DNA of 64,000 nt from Halohasta litorea (GCF_024494645.1 NZ_JANHDJ010000005.1:1-64000); one strand, 5' to 3'. Shown: positions 43,373-53,339, counted from the first letter of the stretch. Made by a program: numbers and translations. The notes: a model not told the origin generated them from the letters alone.

Positions 43373-44815
43373 ATGATGAACTCGATACTGGACGGACCGG
43401 CTCGCTCCGAGCCGATCCGCGTGTTGCACGTCGACGACGAACCGGATTTCGGGGACCTCGTTGCGCTGTATCTCGAACGGATCGATCCCGTGCTACAGGT
43501 GACTACCGTGACGAACGTCGAGGACGCTTGGACTCATCTCGAAGAAAACACCGTCGACTGTCTGGTCAGCGACTACGAGATGCCCGAGACCGACGGTATC
43601 GAGCTCCTCCGGGACGTCCGCGAGGAGTATCCGAACCTCCCGTATATCCTCTTTACCGGGCAGGGAAGCGAAAAAGTCGCCTCGGAGGCGATCTCGGCTG
43701 GAGTGACCGATTACCTCCAAAAATCGGGCAACAGGGAAGTCTACGAACTGTTAGCCAATCGCATCACACAAGCCGTCGGACACAGCCAGTCCGAGCGGTA
43801 CGCAACGCTGGCCCGCGAGCAGTTGCAGTCGCTGTTCGACCAGATTGATGGTTTTTATGCGGTCGACGGCGAGTGGACGGTCACCTACTGGAACGAGCAG
43901 ATGGCCGACCGAACCGGGTCGACGCCCGAGGACGTCATCGGCGAGCCGTTGTGGGAGGTTCATCCGACCATCAGCGAGACGGGGGTCGAAGACGCGCTCC
44001 GGTCGGTCTCGGAGACGGGCGAGACCGTCGAAACCGAAGCCTATCTCGAGGCGGCCGATCGCTGGGTGACGATCCGTGCCCATCCGGTCGGCGACAACGT
44101 CTTCGTTCATTCGACCGACGTGACTGGGGATAAACGCCGGGTTCAGGAGCTCACGCGGCGTAATCAGCGGCTCGAATCGGTCGCTCGGACGCTCTCGCAC
44201 GACCTCAAAACACCACTCAACGTCGCTGAAGGCCGACTCGAACTGGCCGAAGAGACCGGCGAGCTCACCCACTTGGAAACAGTGGCCTCGGCGCACAACC
44301 GGATGCAGAACCTGATCAACGAGCTGTTGCGCATGGCCCGCCAGGAGGAGTTCGAGAAAACGACGGTCGAACTCACAGAACTGCTCACGGAGGCGTGGGC
44401 GTTTGCGGAGACCGGCGATGCGGAGCTGCGGATCGACGTCGCGGAGACGGCCTCGCTGCGGGCCGACGAAAGCCAGCTCCAGCGCATCTTCGAGAACCTC
44501 TTCGAGAACGCCGTCGAACACGGCGATGCCGAGCGGATTACGGTCGGCTCGGGGATGAGCGAGACGGCTCTGTACGTCGCCGACGACGGTAGCGGCTTAC
44601 CCGAAATCACCAAGGATATGTTCGAGTCGGGGGTGACGACCGCCGACGAGGGTACGGGCTACGGTCTCTCTATCGTCAAGCAGATCGTCCACGAACACGA
44701 CTGGGAGATCGAGTCGACGACCGCCGCGAGTGGCGGGGTTCGGTTCAATATCAAGGGTATCGAGAGTCTCCAGTCGGCGTCGGTGGATGCGGTGTCGACG
44801 AAACATACCGGATAA
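43373..44815 (+). CDS. Hybrid signal transducer: receiver, PAS, HisKA, HATPase
   Basis: The 480-residue soluble product has a receiver domain (about 14-135) with the acidic pair DD21-22, phosphoacceptor Asp67 (CLVSDYEMPE) and Lys117. A PAS domain follows (about 147-255). The histidine-kinase core has His276 (TLSHDLKTPLN) and an ATPase domain with ENLFENAVEHG, DDGSGLP and GTGYGLSIV. The H-box and the ATPase resemble those of the membrane kinase at 5779-7458. The receiver at the N-terminus suggests it is itself phosphorylated by another kinase. ATG 43373 or 43376 starts it. Confidence 0.9.
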   Translation: MMNSILDGPARSEPIRVLHVDDEPDFGDLVALYLERIDPVLQVTTVTNVEDAWTHLEENTVDCLVSDYEMPETDGIELLRDVREEYPNLPYILFTGQGSEKVASEAISAGVTDYLQKSGNREVYELLANRITQAVGHSQSERYATLAREQLQSLFDQIDGFYAVDGEWTVTYWNEQMADRTGSTPEDVIGEPLWEVHPTISETGVEDALRSVSETGETVETEAYLEAADRWVTIRAHPVGDNVFVHSTDVTGDKRRVQELTRRNQRLESVARTLSHDLKTPLNVAEGRLELAEETGELTHLETVASAHNRMQNLINELLRMARQEEFEKTTVELTELLTEAWAFAETGDAELRIDVAETASLRADESQLQRIFENLFENAVEHGDAERITVGSGMSETALYVADDGSGLPEITKDMFESGVTTADEGTGYGLSIVKQIVHEHDWEIESTTAASGGVRFNIKGIESLQSASVDAVSTKHTG

Positions 44816-44855
44816 TCCAACAAACGAGCCAGTAGGTTGGCCGGTCGCACAGCCC

Positions 44856-46088
44856 TCAACACTCGATTGTCTCGCCAAGCTCCGGAGCTTGCGCCTCGTA
44901 CCCATCTTCACGCAATTCCTCGGCGAACGCCGCACACGAATCACCGTGGTTCACCAGCACCGTCGACCCCTCATACTCACTTAAAAAGGACCGCAGCCCA
45001 TCGTGATCGGCGTGCGCCGAGAAGTCGAACAGATCGGTCTGGGCCGACACCGGATAGATCCCACCGTTGAGTTCACAGCGGCCCGTCTCCAGGAGCTCCC
45101 GTCCGGGCGTCCCCTCGACCTGATACCCAGTCAACGAAATTCGATTCACCGGGCCGGTCCGGATTTCAGGGATGTAGGTCATCGCCGGGCCACCGGAGAG
45201 CATCCCGCTGGTGGTGACGATCACCGTGTTCTGGTCGGCGATCCGCTTGCGCTGGCCGTCCCGTCCGGTGACCTCTCGGGCGTGGCGGGCCGCGCGACCC
45301 AGGGCGTCGCCGTCCCGCAGGAACTCGGGGTACTGCCGGAGCATCGACAGTACTTCGGTACCCATCCCGTCGACATAACAGTCCAGATCATGGGCTTCGC
45401 AGACCAGCAGCAACTCCTGGGTCCGGCCGATGGCGAACGCCGGGACGACAACCGTGCCGCCCTCCCACATCGTCGTCCGGGCGGTCTCCGCAAACCGCGA
45501 TTCGACCCCGCTGCGGTCGTCGTGGCGTACGTCGGCGTAAGTCGACTCACAGAGCACCACGTCCGCCTCGGGCCGCGCTGTCGACCCCTCTAGGAGCCGG
45601 GTGTCGTCCGTGTGGAAATCAGCGGTATATAAAAGGCGAGTGTCACCGTCGTCGACGAGCACGTGCGCCGAGCCGGGGATGTGGCCCGCATTATAAAAGG
45701 TGATCTCGTGGCCCGCCGCCTCGAAGGTCTCGGCGTAGCCGTGGCGGGTGTCGACCTCGCCCATCCGGGCGACGTGTGTTTCAGTAAACGGACACTGCAT
45801 GGTACCCCCATGCAGTTTCAGGGTGTCACGCGCGAGAATTCGAGCGAGTTCGGCAGTCGGCGGCGTCCAGTGGATTTCGGGGCGTTTCGAGCCCGACAGC
45901 AGCGAGGGAACCGCGCCGACGTGGTCGAGGTGGCCGTGGGAGACGACGACTGCCTCGGGCTCTACGTCGCCGACGGGGTACTGCGGTGGGGTCGCAGTGA
46001 GGGTGCCGTAATCCAGGAGAAGCCGATCGTTGACGAGGATCGCGCTCCGGCCGACCTCTCGTGCCCCGCCGAGAAACTGCACATCCAT
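44856..46088 (-). CDS. Metallo-beta-lactamase/beta-CASP nuclease (aCPSF2-like)
   Basis: The 410-residue product has MBL motifs HGHLDH (about 53-58), HIPGSAH and DFHTDD. The beta-CASP motifs are PAFAIGRTQELL, a conserved TTSGMLSGGPA, and HADHDGL near the C-terminus. It lacks N-terminal KH domains, so it is not aCPSF1; it resembles aCPSF2-type RNases. These act as archaeal RNA endo- or exonucleases. ATG 46088 (MDVQFLGGAREVGRSA) starts the classic first strand, so the 37 upstream codons are excluded. Confidence 0.88.
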   Translation of the reverse strand: MDVQFLGGAREVGRSAILVNDRLLLDYGTLTATPPQYPVGDVEPEAVVVSHGHLDHVGAVPSLLSGSKRPEIHWTPPTAELARILARDTLKLHGGTMQCPFTETHVARMGEVDTRHGYAETFEAAGHEITFYNAGHIPGSAHVLVDDGDTRLLYTADFHTDDTRLLEGSTARPEADVVLCESTYADVRHDDRSGVESRFAETARTTMWEGGTVVVPAFAIGRTQELLLVCEAHDLDCYVDGMGTEVLSMLRQYPEFLRDGDALGRAARHAREVTGRDGQRKRIADQNTVIVTTSGMLSGGPAMTYIPEIRTGPVNRISLTGYQVEGTPGRELLETGRCELNGGIYPVSAQTDLFDFSAHADHDGLRSFLSEYEGSTVLVNHGDSCAAFAEELREDGYEAQAPELGETIEC

Positions 46089-46488
46089 TACTGGTTTGTC
46101 GCCGCTGCAGACGTTTTCATCCGTCGGTTCGCGTACGTGCTTACGTTCCCGACTCCTGCAGATACAACAGCGAAAGAACGAACGAAATACCGCCCGCAAC
46201 CCCTGATAGTACTACATTCGATAACAACGGTGGCGAGAGAACAGTCAGAACAACAAATACTGTTGTCTATATCGCCACAATCACCACCATATTCAGTACC
46301 GACAACTCTAATTCGATCGCTGTCACGAATCCAACCTTTCTGACAATCATATAAAAATTCACGATAGCTAATCAACTGTGCTGAACGATCTTCCAGACCA
46401 ACTCCGGAAAAGCGTCCGCGCCACAGTCTGTTGATACCGGGCTCGGTCGTTGGCTACCGCTCTGGGACCGCGAGGAGGGCGGGCAACG
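46089..46488. other. AT-rich intergenic region
   Basis: A 400-bp AT-rich gap in the GC-rich half, between the beta-CASP gene (promoter here) and the 3' end of the next gene. Overlapping weak frames on both strands lack family features. Short A/T runs may be promoters or terminators; I see no RNA gene. Confidence 0.45.
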
Positions 46489-46821
46489 CTACGTGTTCAC
46501 ACCCGATTCGTCGTTTCTGAGGAAGCGCACCGAGAACCGTTCGTAGCCACCGTAGGCGACATCGAGCGCGCCCATCCACCAGTTCCACCGCTCGATGAGA
46601 TCCGACCCTTCGGGGGCATCCTGGAGATGATCGACAAGCTCGTCGACGGTCAACTCCCGGCCGCGATCCGCGACGACCTGCCCGGAGTCGACGAGGTCTC
46701 GGACCTGGCGAGTGACGACACGGAGTTCGGCCTCACTGCCGCCGAACTCCTCGTTGAGGGTGTGTGTGAGGCGATTCGTGTCCACACCTACTGGTGGGGG
46801 CTCAGCGGATAAGACGCTCAC
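46489..46821 (-). CDS. Conserved haloarchaeal protein, unknown function
   Basis: The 110-residue acidic product starts with GTG 46821 (MSVLSAEPPPVGVDTNRLTH). It contains a helical DNA-binding-like stretch (ELRVVTRQVRDLVDSGQVVADRG, ELTVDELVDHL) and a Trp/Tyr-rich tail (RWNWWMGALDVAYGGYERF). I know it only as a haloarchaeal hypothetical. A second frame on the plus strand here is its shadow. Confidence 0.6.
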   Translation of the reverse strand: MSVLSAEPPPVGVDTNRLTHTLNEEFGGSEAELRVVTRQVRDLVDSGQVVADRGRELTVDELVDHLQDAPEGSDLIERWNWWMGALDVAYGGYERFSVRFLRNDESGVNT

Positions 46822-46890
46822 GAATTCGTGCTACGGAATCACATCACAAACAGCAACGAACGACGAAACCAGCCGGAGGCTATCCGGGAA

Positions 46891-49278
46891 CTACTGGTCG
46901 GGTTCGGCCGGTTCGACGCCCGCCAGTCGCATCGCGTTGCCGGTGACCCCGAGGCTCATCCCCATATCGCCGATGACGATGGCCATGAGCACCGAGACGT
47001 AGCCCAGCGGCGCGCCGACGCCGAGCAGGAGTTTGACCCCCAGGCTCGACCAGATATTTTGCCGGATGACGCCGCTGGCTGCGGTCGACAGATCGTAGAG
47101 ATACGGCAGCCGACTCAGCTCGTCGGCCATCAGCGCGATGTCCGCCGTCTCTAAGGCCGCGTCGGTCCCCGCTGCTCCCATGGCGATCCCCACGGAGGCG
47201 GTCGCCAGCGCCGGAGCATCATTAATGCCGTCGCCGACCATCGCCACGCCACCGTCGTGGGCTTCCCGGAGTTCTTGGACCGCATCGACCTTCTCCTCGG
47301 GCAGCAGATCTGCCCGCACCTCGTCGACGCCGACCTGCTGGCCGATCGCCTGGGCTGTGCGCTCGTTGTCGCCGGTCAGCATGACGACGCGCTCGATGCC
47401 CGCCTTTTTAAGCCGGTCGACGGCCCACGCCGACTCCGGCCGGACGGTATCGGCGATAGCGATGACACCCTCCAGTTCGTCTTCGGTCCCGACGAGGACG
47501 ACCGTCTTCCCCTCGCGTTGGAGTCGGGGGATCGTCTTCGAGACGAGATCGACGTAGCTGCCGTGTTCGCAGGCTGCCAGTTCCTCCTGGAGCGTGGCTG
47601 CGTCCTCGCTCTCGCCCGCAGCGAGATCGGCAGCAACGCCGCCGTCGGCCTCCAAATGGGCGTGTTCGAGATCGAAGCCGAGGTCGGCGAACAGCCCCGG
47701 TTTGCCCGCGTAGTGGGTGACCCCGTCCAGCTCCGCACGGACGCCCTCGCCCGTGATCGCCTCGAAGTTCGTCACGCTCCGCCCCTCGCGCTCCGACAAC
47801 TGGTGGTCGGCGTAGTCGACCACGGCGTCGGCGATCGGGTGCTCACTCCGCCGTTCGAGGGCCCCGGCGCAGGCCAGCACGTCGGATTCGCTGTTGCCGT
47901 TGAGCGCGATGACGTCGGTGACGCCGAGATCGCCCGTGGTGAGCGTCCCGGTCTTGTCGACGGCCACCGCCTCGATCTCGCCCATCGCTTCGAGGTGGGT
48001 GCCGCCTTTGATCAGGACGCCGTTGCGGGCCGCACTCGTCAGCCCCGAGACGACCGAGACGGGCGTCGAGATGACGAACGCGCAGGGACAGGCGACCACC
48101 AGCAGGGTCAGCCCGCGGACGAACCACTGGGTGAACGGCCCGCCGAACAGCAGCGGCGGGATCGCCATCGTCGCCAGCGCGGCCACGACGACGATCGGGG
48201 TGTAGACCGCTGCGAAGCGGTCGACGAACTGCTCGGTTTCCGTTTGCTGGCCCTCGGCGGCCTCAACGAGTTCGATCACGCGGGCGATGGTCGACTCGTC
48301 AGCCGGGGCAGTCGCCTCGATCTCCAGATAGCCCGCCTCGGTCAGGCTGCCCGCGTACACCTCGTCGCCCGGTCCCTTGTCGGCGGGGACGCTCTCGCCG
48401 GTAATTGGGGATTCGTCGAGCGCGCTGTCGCCCTCGCGGATGATCCCATCGACCGGGACCTTCTCGCCCGGCCGGACGGCCACGCGGTCGCCGACGGTTA
48501 CTTCCTCGGCGGGGACGACGCGTTCCTCGCCGTCTTCGAGGATCGTCGCGGTTTCGGGCGACAGTTCCATCAGTTCCCGCAGGGAGCCGCGGGCCCGATC
48601 CATCGAGTAGCGTTCGAGCAACTCGGCGATGCTAAACAGCACCGCGAGCGTGGCGGCCTCGAAGGGGAGATTAACCGCCAGCGCGCCAAGGATACCGCCG
48701 GTCATCAGCAGGTCGATATCCAGGCTCCAGTTGCGGATCGAGTAGTAGCCGTTCCGGACGATTTCGGTACCGGCGACCCCGGCCGCGGCGACGTAGGCCA
48801 GCCAGTCGAGTCCGAGTTCCGCGCCGAGGACGGTCCCGATGGTCGCGTTCGCGCCGGGGACGAGCCACTCGAAGGTGATCCCGACGAGCATGAGCAGGGC
48901 TCCAAGTCCGGTCCGGATCGCGCGGCTGCTTTTCCAGACCGCCCTCGGCTCGTGTGGTGTCTCGTCGTCCTCGATCTCGTAGCCAGCGGCTTCGACGCGG
49001 TCGCGGATCGCCTCGGGCGTCGCCTTCTCTGGGTCGTAGCCGACGAGCAGCGTCCCCGAGGTGGGTCGGGGATCGATCTCGCCCACGTCGAGTTTCGAGA
49101 CGCTCGACTCGACTTTGTTTGCACAGGATGCGCAGTCCATCGACGGCACCGACAGCGAGACGGTTTCAGCCGCCTCGCTCGGCCGACCGGCTGTCGCACC
49201 GCTGTCGACCGAGGCGCTACAGCTGTCGCTGTCACAACAGCTGTCGGCCGGCTCCTCGATGGCGTCATCTGCAGTCAT
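46891..49278 (-). CDS. Zn/Cd/Pb-type heavy-metal P1B-ATPase
   Basis: The 795-residue product has a Cys-rich N-terminus (CCDSDSC), a heavy-metal-associated domain (MDCASC near 48-53) and eight membrane helices. It carries SPITGES and the transmembrane CPC motif near residue 397 (VACPCAFVIS), the phosphorylation site DKTGTLTTG near 441, and GDGINDAPAL. The last helices contain a Lys and DMG (VKLLLG...IGDMGMSL), typical of the Zn2+/Cd2+/Pb2+ exporters. It should pump divalent metal out of the cell. ATG 49278 places the CCDSDSC cluster near the start. No metalloregulator gene is adjacent. Confidence 0.93.
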   Translation of the reverse strand: MTADDAIEEPADSCCDSDSCSASVDSGATAGRPSEAAETVSLSVPSMDCASCANKVESSVSKLDVGEIDPRPTSGTLLVGYDPEKATPEAIRDRVEAAGYEIEDDETPHEPRAVWKSSRAIRTGLGALLMLVGITFEWLVPGANATIGTVLGAELGLDWLAYVAAAGVAGTEIVRNGYYSIRNWSLDIDLLMTGGILGALAVNLPFEAATLAVLFSIAELLERYSMDRARGSLRELMELSPETATILEDGEERVVPAEEVTVGDRVAVRPGEKVPVDGIIREGDSALDESPITGESVPADKGPGDEVYAGSLTEAGYLEIEATAPADESTIARVIELVEAAEGQQTETEQFVDRFAAVYTPIVVVAALATMAIPPLLFGGPFTQWFVRGLTLLVVACPCAFVISTPVSVVSGLTSAARNGVLIKGGTHLEAMGEIEAVAVDKTGTLTTGDLGVTDVIALNGNSESDVLACAGALERRSEHPIADAVVDYADHQLSEREGRSVTNFEAITGEGVRAELDGVTHYAGKPGLFADLGFDLEHAHLEADGGVAADLAAGESEDAATLQEELAACEHGSYVDLVSKTIPRLQREGKTVVLVGTEDELEGVIAIADTVRPESAWAVDRLKKAGIERVVMLTGDNERTAQAIGQQVGVDEVRADLLPEEKVDAVQELREAHDGGVAMVGDGINDAPALATASVGIAMGAAGTDAALETADIALMADELSRLPYLYDLSTAASGVIRQNIWSSLGVKLLLGVGAPLGYVSVLMAIVIGDMGMSLGVTGNAMRLAGVEPAEPDQ

Positions 49279-49462
49279 TACTAGGGCGTAGCTGCTCGAA
49301 GGTTATTAACTCAACTGCTAAAACAGGGGGTTAGTTGCTAGAATAATTGGCTATCAGGGACCTCTTTTTAATAATATGTCCGGAGGATTCGTCGAGACAG
49401 GGGTAGTTGGCTGCCCCAGCGGTCGCCGTCGGGCTTTTGCTCTGGGACCGCCTACAGCAGGT

Positions 49463-49822
49463 ATGACAAACTGGCGAGCGGTCGGTATCGGCTTTCTCGT
49501 GATCGTGATCACAGGTGCCTTGGCGACAGGATTTCCTGTTGTCGGCCACATCGGAGCCGGGATTATCGGCGGGCTGGCAGCGGGCTACGTCGCCGGTGGC
49601 GGGCTGATGAGTGGTGCGTGGCACGGCCTGCTTGCGGGCTCGGTTGCCGGACTCGTACTCACGGTCGGCTTCGCGGTCGTGGTGGGCGTGTTGGGATTAG
49701 CTGGCGGGCCACTCGGCGGCGCGCTCGGCTTCGGCGGCGTGCTCGTCGGTGGGCTAGTCGTGACGCTTATTTTCGCCGTCGACAGTGCCCTCGCTGGCGC
49801 ACTCGGTGCCGTCTTCTCGTGA
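49463..49822 (+). CDS. DUF5518-type small membrane protein
   Basis: The 119-residue product has about four Gly/Ala/Val-rich transmembrane helices (AVGIGFLVIVITGALATG, GGLAAGYVAGGGLMSGAWHG), as in the haloarchaeal DUF5518 family of unknown function. ATG 49463 (MTNWRAVGIG) is placed directly before the first helix. The preceding 29 codons of the longer frame are unrelated to the family. Confidence 0.75.
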   Translation: MTNWRAVGIGFLVIVITGALATGFPVVGHIGAGIIGGLAAGYVAGGGLMSGAWHGLLAGSVAGLVLTVGFAVVVGVLGLAGGPLGGALGFGGVLVGGLVVTLIFAVDSALAGALGAVFS

Positions 49823-49833
49823 CTCCTGGACGG

Positions 49834-50991
49834 TTACAGTCCGAGCCCGCAGGCGTATTCGAGCGTGCCGAACCCCTGTCCCATCGACTCTCGATTTATG
49901 TGCCGTCCCTCGATCTCGCCTGTTAAATCATCCATCCGGAACAGGTACTCGTTGTAGCTCCAGTGGCTTTCGGTTAGCCCGCCGAGTATGGGGCGGTCGA
50001 TGTAGTTGCGCGCGTGACCGTAGCTGGTCGCCGTGAACGCCACCCGGTTACCGTCGCCATCGCTCACCTCGACCTCGAAATCCGGGTGCGGGCCGCCGTC
50101 GAACACCGGCTCGATGGTCGCCGACTCGAACTCGACGATCCGGTCGCCGGTGGCCGAATCCCACAGGGCCGACTGCCTGACAGGGAGCGTCGACCGCTCC
50201 AGGCGCTTGGAGTCGAAAAAGCGATAGCCCCGCCGGAGCACCTGCGGGCCGAGGAACGGTATAAACGCCGAAAACGCCGTCCCGTCGGGGAAAAACGCCC
50301 AGATCCACTTCCAGGGGAACAGCGGGAGGTTGAGACAGACGCGCTGGAAGTAGCAGATCCCCTCTAACTGTTCGGGGCCGTCGGGGAGGTCGAACTCGCC
50401 TTCGAACTGCATCCGTCGCCAGGCGACGAGATCCATGCCGCCGACCGCGGTGTCGGTATCCATCGCCTGGACCGGCGAGTCGACGCGGTTTTCGAGGTCG
50501 CCCCACGCCTCGAATCTCGCCTCGCCCTTTTTTCCGGCGAAGTGGGCCTCCAGTCCGAGTGGCCGGTCGGCTGCGTCCCGGATTTCGCCGCCGCGCCTGG
50601 TTCCGTCCTCGCTTTCTGCCCACGCCGTGATCGACCCATCGGGCGAGAGCCGTGCGGTGGCGGGTTGATTGACGAGGCCCTCCTGGACCGCCTCGTCGTC
50701 GCCGTACCAGCCCACCGAGATCGCGCTGAACTCGTCGACACCTCCCACAACCGAGCGGTCGAGATCGAGTCCAGCCATCGGGATATCGTTGACCCGAATG
50801 TCGTCGCCTGCACGCGAGGCGATCGAAAACATCAGCTGTTCGGGACCGTACCCTTCGTCGCCCTCCGGAAACAGGATGAACCACCACCACGACGAGGAGG
50901 TACGGTTCTGTCGGTCGGGATACTGCGTCCAGATGCGGTCGACAACGCGCTGGTGGTCGGCCAGCGAACGCTCCGGGACGGGATCGCTCAT
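49834..50991 (-). CDS. Conserved haloarchaeal protein, beta-rich, unknown function
   Basis: The 385-residue product is rich in beta strands and Trp/Tyr: SSSWWWFILFPEGDEGYGPEQ, KGEARFEAWGD, CYFQRVCLNLPLFPWKWIWAFFPDG, and GHARNYIDRPILGGLTESHWSYNEYLF. The general pattern recalls lipocalin-like CrtC/hydroxyneurosporene-synthase folds. The resemblance is loose and no carotenoid genes are near, so I assign no function. It is transcribed ahead of nothing obvious and is convergent with the DUF5518 gene. Confidence 0.6.
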   Translation of the reverse strand: MSDPVPERSLADHQRVVDRIWTQYPDRQNRTSSSWWWFILFPEGDEGYGPEQLMFSIASRAGDDIRVNDIPMAGLDLDRSVVGGVDEFSAISVGWYGDDEAVQEGLVNQPATARLSPDGSITAWAESEDGTRRGGEIRDAADRPLGLEAHFAGKKGEARFEAWGDLENRVDSPVQAMDTDTAVGGMDLVAWRRMQFEGEFDLPDGPEQLEGICYFQRVCLNLPLFPWKWIWAFFPDGTAFSAFIPFLGPQVLRRGYRFFDSKRLERSTLPVRQSALWDSATGDRIVEFESATIEPVFDGGPHPDFEVEVSDGDGNRVAFTATSYGHARNYIDRPILGGLTESHWSYNEYLFRMDDLTGEIEGRHINRESMGQGFGTLEYACGLGL

Positions 50992-51056
50992 TGGCTTCGT
51001 CTCAAACCGGCTGGTGATAGGCTATTCGTTCTCGGGTGACTGTCGCGGTAGAAGCG

Positions 51057-51557
51057 TCACCGGTCGAGGTATTCCTGCTGGATGTCGACGATTTCCCCCG
51101 AGTCTTCACAGTCCGCGTAGCGTCGGAGGGGTTCGTCGTTGAGCTCCAGGAACGTCTCGCCCCACGTGAATTTCGAGAGGATATCCTCGGCCTGCTCGCG
51201 CTCGCCGAAAATACAGAGGGCCGCGGCGAGCGCTTCGACAGTTGTGAGTTGCATCGGTCGACCGAAGTTGACGGGATTGGCGGCCACCAGATACGGCAGC
51301 GCGCGGTGCTCGCCAGCCAGGGAAAATTGGGCCTCGCCCGCGGATTCCCACGAGCAATCCAGGGCAACGAGTGCGCCGTCCTCGGCAACCAAGCGATCGG
51401 CAGGCGAGAGGGCCTGCTCGGCGTGGGGGTTGAGGACGATCCCGTAGGGGGTGGCCCGGTGGCTACGGTGGAGTTCAGCGCGGTCGAACTTGGCCAGCTT
51501 CCGGGCCGTACACTTCTGGGGGTCGTCGTCGCCCTCGTACCGGATGTGGAGGTCCAC
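51057..51557 (-). CDS. tsr3: Tsr3: 18S/16S rRNA aminocarboxypropyltransferase (DUF367)
   Basis: The 166-residue product has the DUF367/Tsr3 motifs: [13 protein letters not shown] near the start, [49 protein letters not shown] and [10 protein letters not shown]. Tsr3 transfers the aminocarboxypropyl group from SAM to N1-methylpseudouridine or uridine of small-subunit rRNA. The start must be GTG 51557, where the family N-terminus ([16 protein letters not shown]) begins. An ATG far upstream would add about 80 arginine- and serine-rich residues. Confidence 0.9.
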   Translation of the reverse strand: MDLHIRYEGDDDPQKCTARKLAKFDRAELHRSHRATPYGIVLNPHAEQALSPADRLVAEDGALVALDCSWESAGEAQFSLAGEHRALPYLVAANPVNFGRPMQLTTVEALAAALCIFGEREQAEDILSKFTWGETFLELNDEPLRRYADCEDSGEIVDIQQEYLDR

Positions 51558-51664
51558 AGTGGCCTCATTTCGGTTCCCGACCGCTAAAAACGGCGCGTTC
51601 GAGATCGGTGGCGACCGACTCGGCCGGGGAGAAGCCTCTTTGTTGATCCACCCCACCGGCGAGT

Positions 51665-51988
51665 ATGGATCAGTCGACGCTCGTCGCCGACTACTACCGG
51701 TGTCTCGATGACGACGAGTACGAAACCCTGCGGTCGATCCTTCACCCCGAGTTCGTCCAACAGCGCCCCGACCGCAGCTTCGAGAGCCGCGAGGCATTCG
51801 TCGAGTTCATGCAGACCGGCCGCCCCAATACCGATACGACCCACCGCGTCGACACCCTCCTCGAATCGGCCGAGGGTCTCGCGGCCTCCGGCCGACTGTT
51901 CGATGCGGCGGGCTCCGAACTGTTCGCGTTCATCGACGTGTTTCGGTTCGAGGAGGGGCGAATTCGAGCGGTCGAGACGTTCTCGTAA
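51665..51988 (+). CDS. SnoaL/NTF2-like protein
   Basis: The 107-residue product has the NTF2/SnoaL fold pattern: [45 protein letters not shown], then [32 protein letters not shown]. Such proteins are polyketide-cyclase-like or unknown-ligand folds; the substrate is not deducible. It starts 107 bp upstream-divergent from tsr3 and is followed by a T tract. Confidence 0.82.
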   Translation: MDQSTLVADYYRCLDDDEYETLRSILHPEFVQQRPDRSFESREAFVEFMQTGRPNTDTTHRVDTLLESAEGLAASGRLFDAAGSELFAFIDVFRFEEGRIRAVETFS

Positions 51989-51991
51989 TCC

Positions 51992-51997
51992 TTTTTT
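51992..51997 (+). terminator. T-tract terminator after the SnoaL-like gene
   Basis: Six consecutive T residues follow the stop codon by three bases in otherwise GC-rich DNA. Archaeal transcription commonly ends at such T-rich runs. The next gene is convergent and also ends close by. Confidence 0.5.
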
Positions 51998-52005
51998 AAT
52001 AGAGG

Positions 52006-52368
52006 TCAGACACGCTGAACGAGTTTCGAGACTGGCGTGAAAAACAGGAACACGACCAGCCCGGGGAGGACGATCAAAGCGAGATCCGCACTCACAGATC
52101 CAGTTCCCAATTCACGATAGGTAACTACTACTGAAAGCCCGATTGAGACCGCAGCAAACGCCCACAGAGCCGCGGATTTTAACGATTGGAACTCGGCGGT
52201 CATCTCTGCCTCGGTAAGACCCATATTGATCCCGATGACCGCACCAACTGGTATCCCCCATATCGTCGCAATTCTCGGTGGCCCAGTAGATCCGATGAGC
52301 ACGGACACAACGCTCCCAACGCCTGCCATCACTGCGAAGATCGCGATATTGTATTTAAGCAGCCGCAT
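52006..52368 (-). CDS. Small membrane protein, unknown function
   Basis: The 120-residue product from ATG 52368 (MRLLKYNIAIFAVMAGVG) has about four transmembrane segments. A further ATG lies at 52386. The middle loop contains NMGLTEAEMTAEFQSLKSAA. I recognise no family. It appears AT-richer than its neighbours, which may mean later acquisition. Confidence 0.6.
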   Translation of the reverse strand: MRLLKYNIAIFAVMAGVGSVVSVLIGSTGPPRIATIWGIPVGAVIGINMGLTEAEMTAEFQSLKSAALWAFAAVSIGLSVVVTYRELGTGSVSADLALIVLPGLVVFLFFTPVSKLVQRV

Positions 52369-52418
52369 CTCCAAATAATTCAACAAATTGGTTGATAGGC
52401 GTTCCTATCGACCGACAT

Positions 52419-53294
52419 CTACTCCCCACGAGCGGTCTCTTTGATAAGTGCTGCCAGCCGATCGTAGAAATCCGGTTCATACTTCGTCGCGGCGTCGACC
52501 GTCGGCCGGGCGTTGGTCTCGTTGACCACGAGCCGGTCGGGGGTCTCCAGGAGGTCGACACCTACATACGAAATCCCAAGCTCCACGGCGACCTGCTCGG
52601 CGAGCCGCCGATGCTCGGCCGGTAGCTCCACACCGGTCGCCGCCGCGCCGCGGTGGACGTTGTGTTTCCACCGGCCCTCGCCCAGCTCTTCGGGCAGCCG
52701 ACGTTCGACCGCGCCGACGTACTCGCCGTCGACGACCATCACCCGGTAGTCTCGTGCGTTGGGGAGGTACTCCTGGAGCAGATAGGATTTGTCGCCGGTC
52801 GCCCGGTAGTCGTGGACGAGATCGAGGTAGTCGACGATCCCGAGCAGCGAGTCCACATCGCCCGCTTTCGCAACCCCGACTCCCCGCGTTGCGGAGTTGG
52901 GTTTGACGACCACCGGAAACGAGAGGTCGGAAACGGCCTCGGTGACGACCGACTCGTCGACCGGGTTCGAGAGCATCACCGTCTCGGGGACCGGCAGGTC
53001 GGCCGCATCGAGAGCGGCGATCACGCCGCCCTTGTTGCGGGAGGTGAGGACTGCTTCGCGGCTGTTGACCCACGGCAGATCATAGATGGCGTCGACCGCG
53101 GTGCCCTCCATCAGCCGACCGGGAAAGACGAAGCCGACATCGAAGCGGTCGGCGGGGTCGACTGGCTCGCGGTCGGTCAGTCGGATCGACCGCTCTTTGG
53201 CCTGAAGGTGGCCGACCTCGATGCCGCGGTCGGCGAGTGGCTCGCGGAGTCGGTCGAAGGTTTCGGCGGTGGTCGAGACGGCGAGCCGGAGCAT
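52419..53294 (-). CDS. RimK-type ATP-grasp ligase
   Basis: The 291-residue product has the ATP-grasp pattern of RimK/LysX proteins: FPVVVKPNSATRGVGVAKAG (about 130), YLLQEYLPNARDYRVMVVDGEYVGAVERR (about 185-213), WKHNVHRGA, GVDLL and NETNARPTV near the C-terminus with the metal-binding Asn/Glu. Such enzymes join an amino acid, often Glu, to a protein or small molecule. The substrate is unknown. The start is ATG 53294 (MLRLAVSTTAETFDRL), just before the first strand. L10e follows upstream on the same strand with 45 bp between. Confidence 0.88.
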   Translation of the reverse strand: MLRLAVSTTAETFDRLREPLADRGIEVGHLQAKERSIRLTDREPVDPADRFDVGFVFPGRLMEGTAVDAIYDLPWVNSREAVLTSRNKGGVIAALDAADLPVPETVMLSNPVDESVVTEAVSDLSFPVVVKPNSATRGVGVAKAGDVDSLLGIVDYLDLVHDYRATGDKSYLLQEYLPNARDYRVMVVDGEYVGAVERRLPEELGEGRWKHNVHRGAAATGVELPAEHRRLAEQVAVELGISYVGVDLLETPDRLVVNETNARPTVDAATKYEPDFYDRLAALIKETARGE

Positions 53295-53339
53295 ACGCTC
53301 GCGGTTCGAGGGAGACGGCAAAAGTGGTGCTGGTTCGCG

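Noticed and set aside
47257-49284. 675-codon frame on the plus strand
   Set aside because: It is exactly antisense to the P-type ATPase, has Arg/Gln/His-rich composition with no domains, and results from high GC content.
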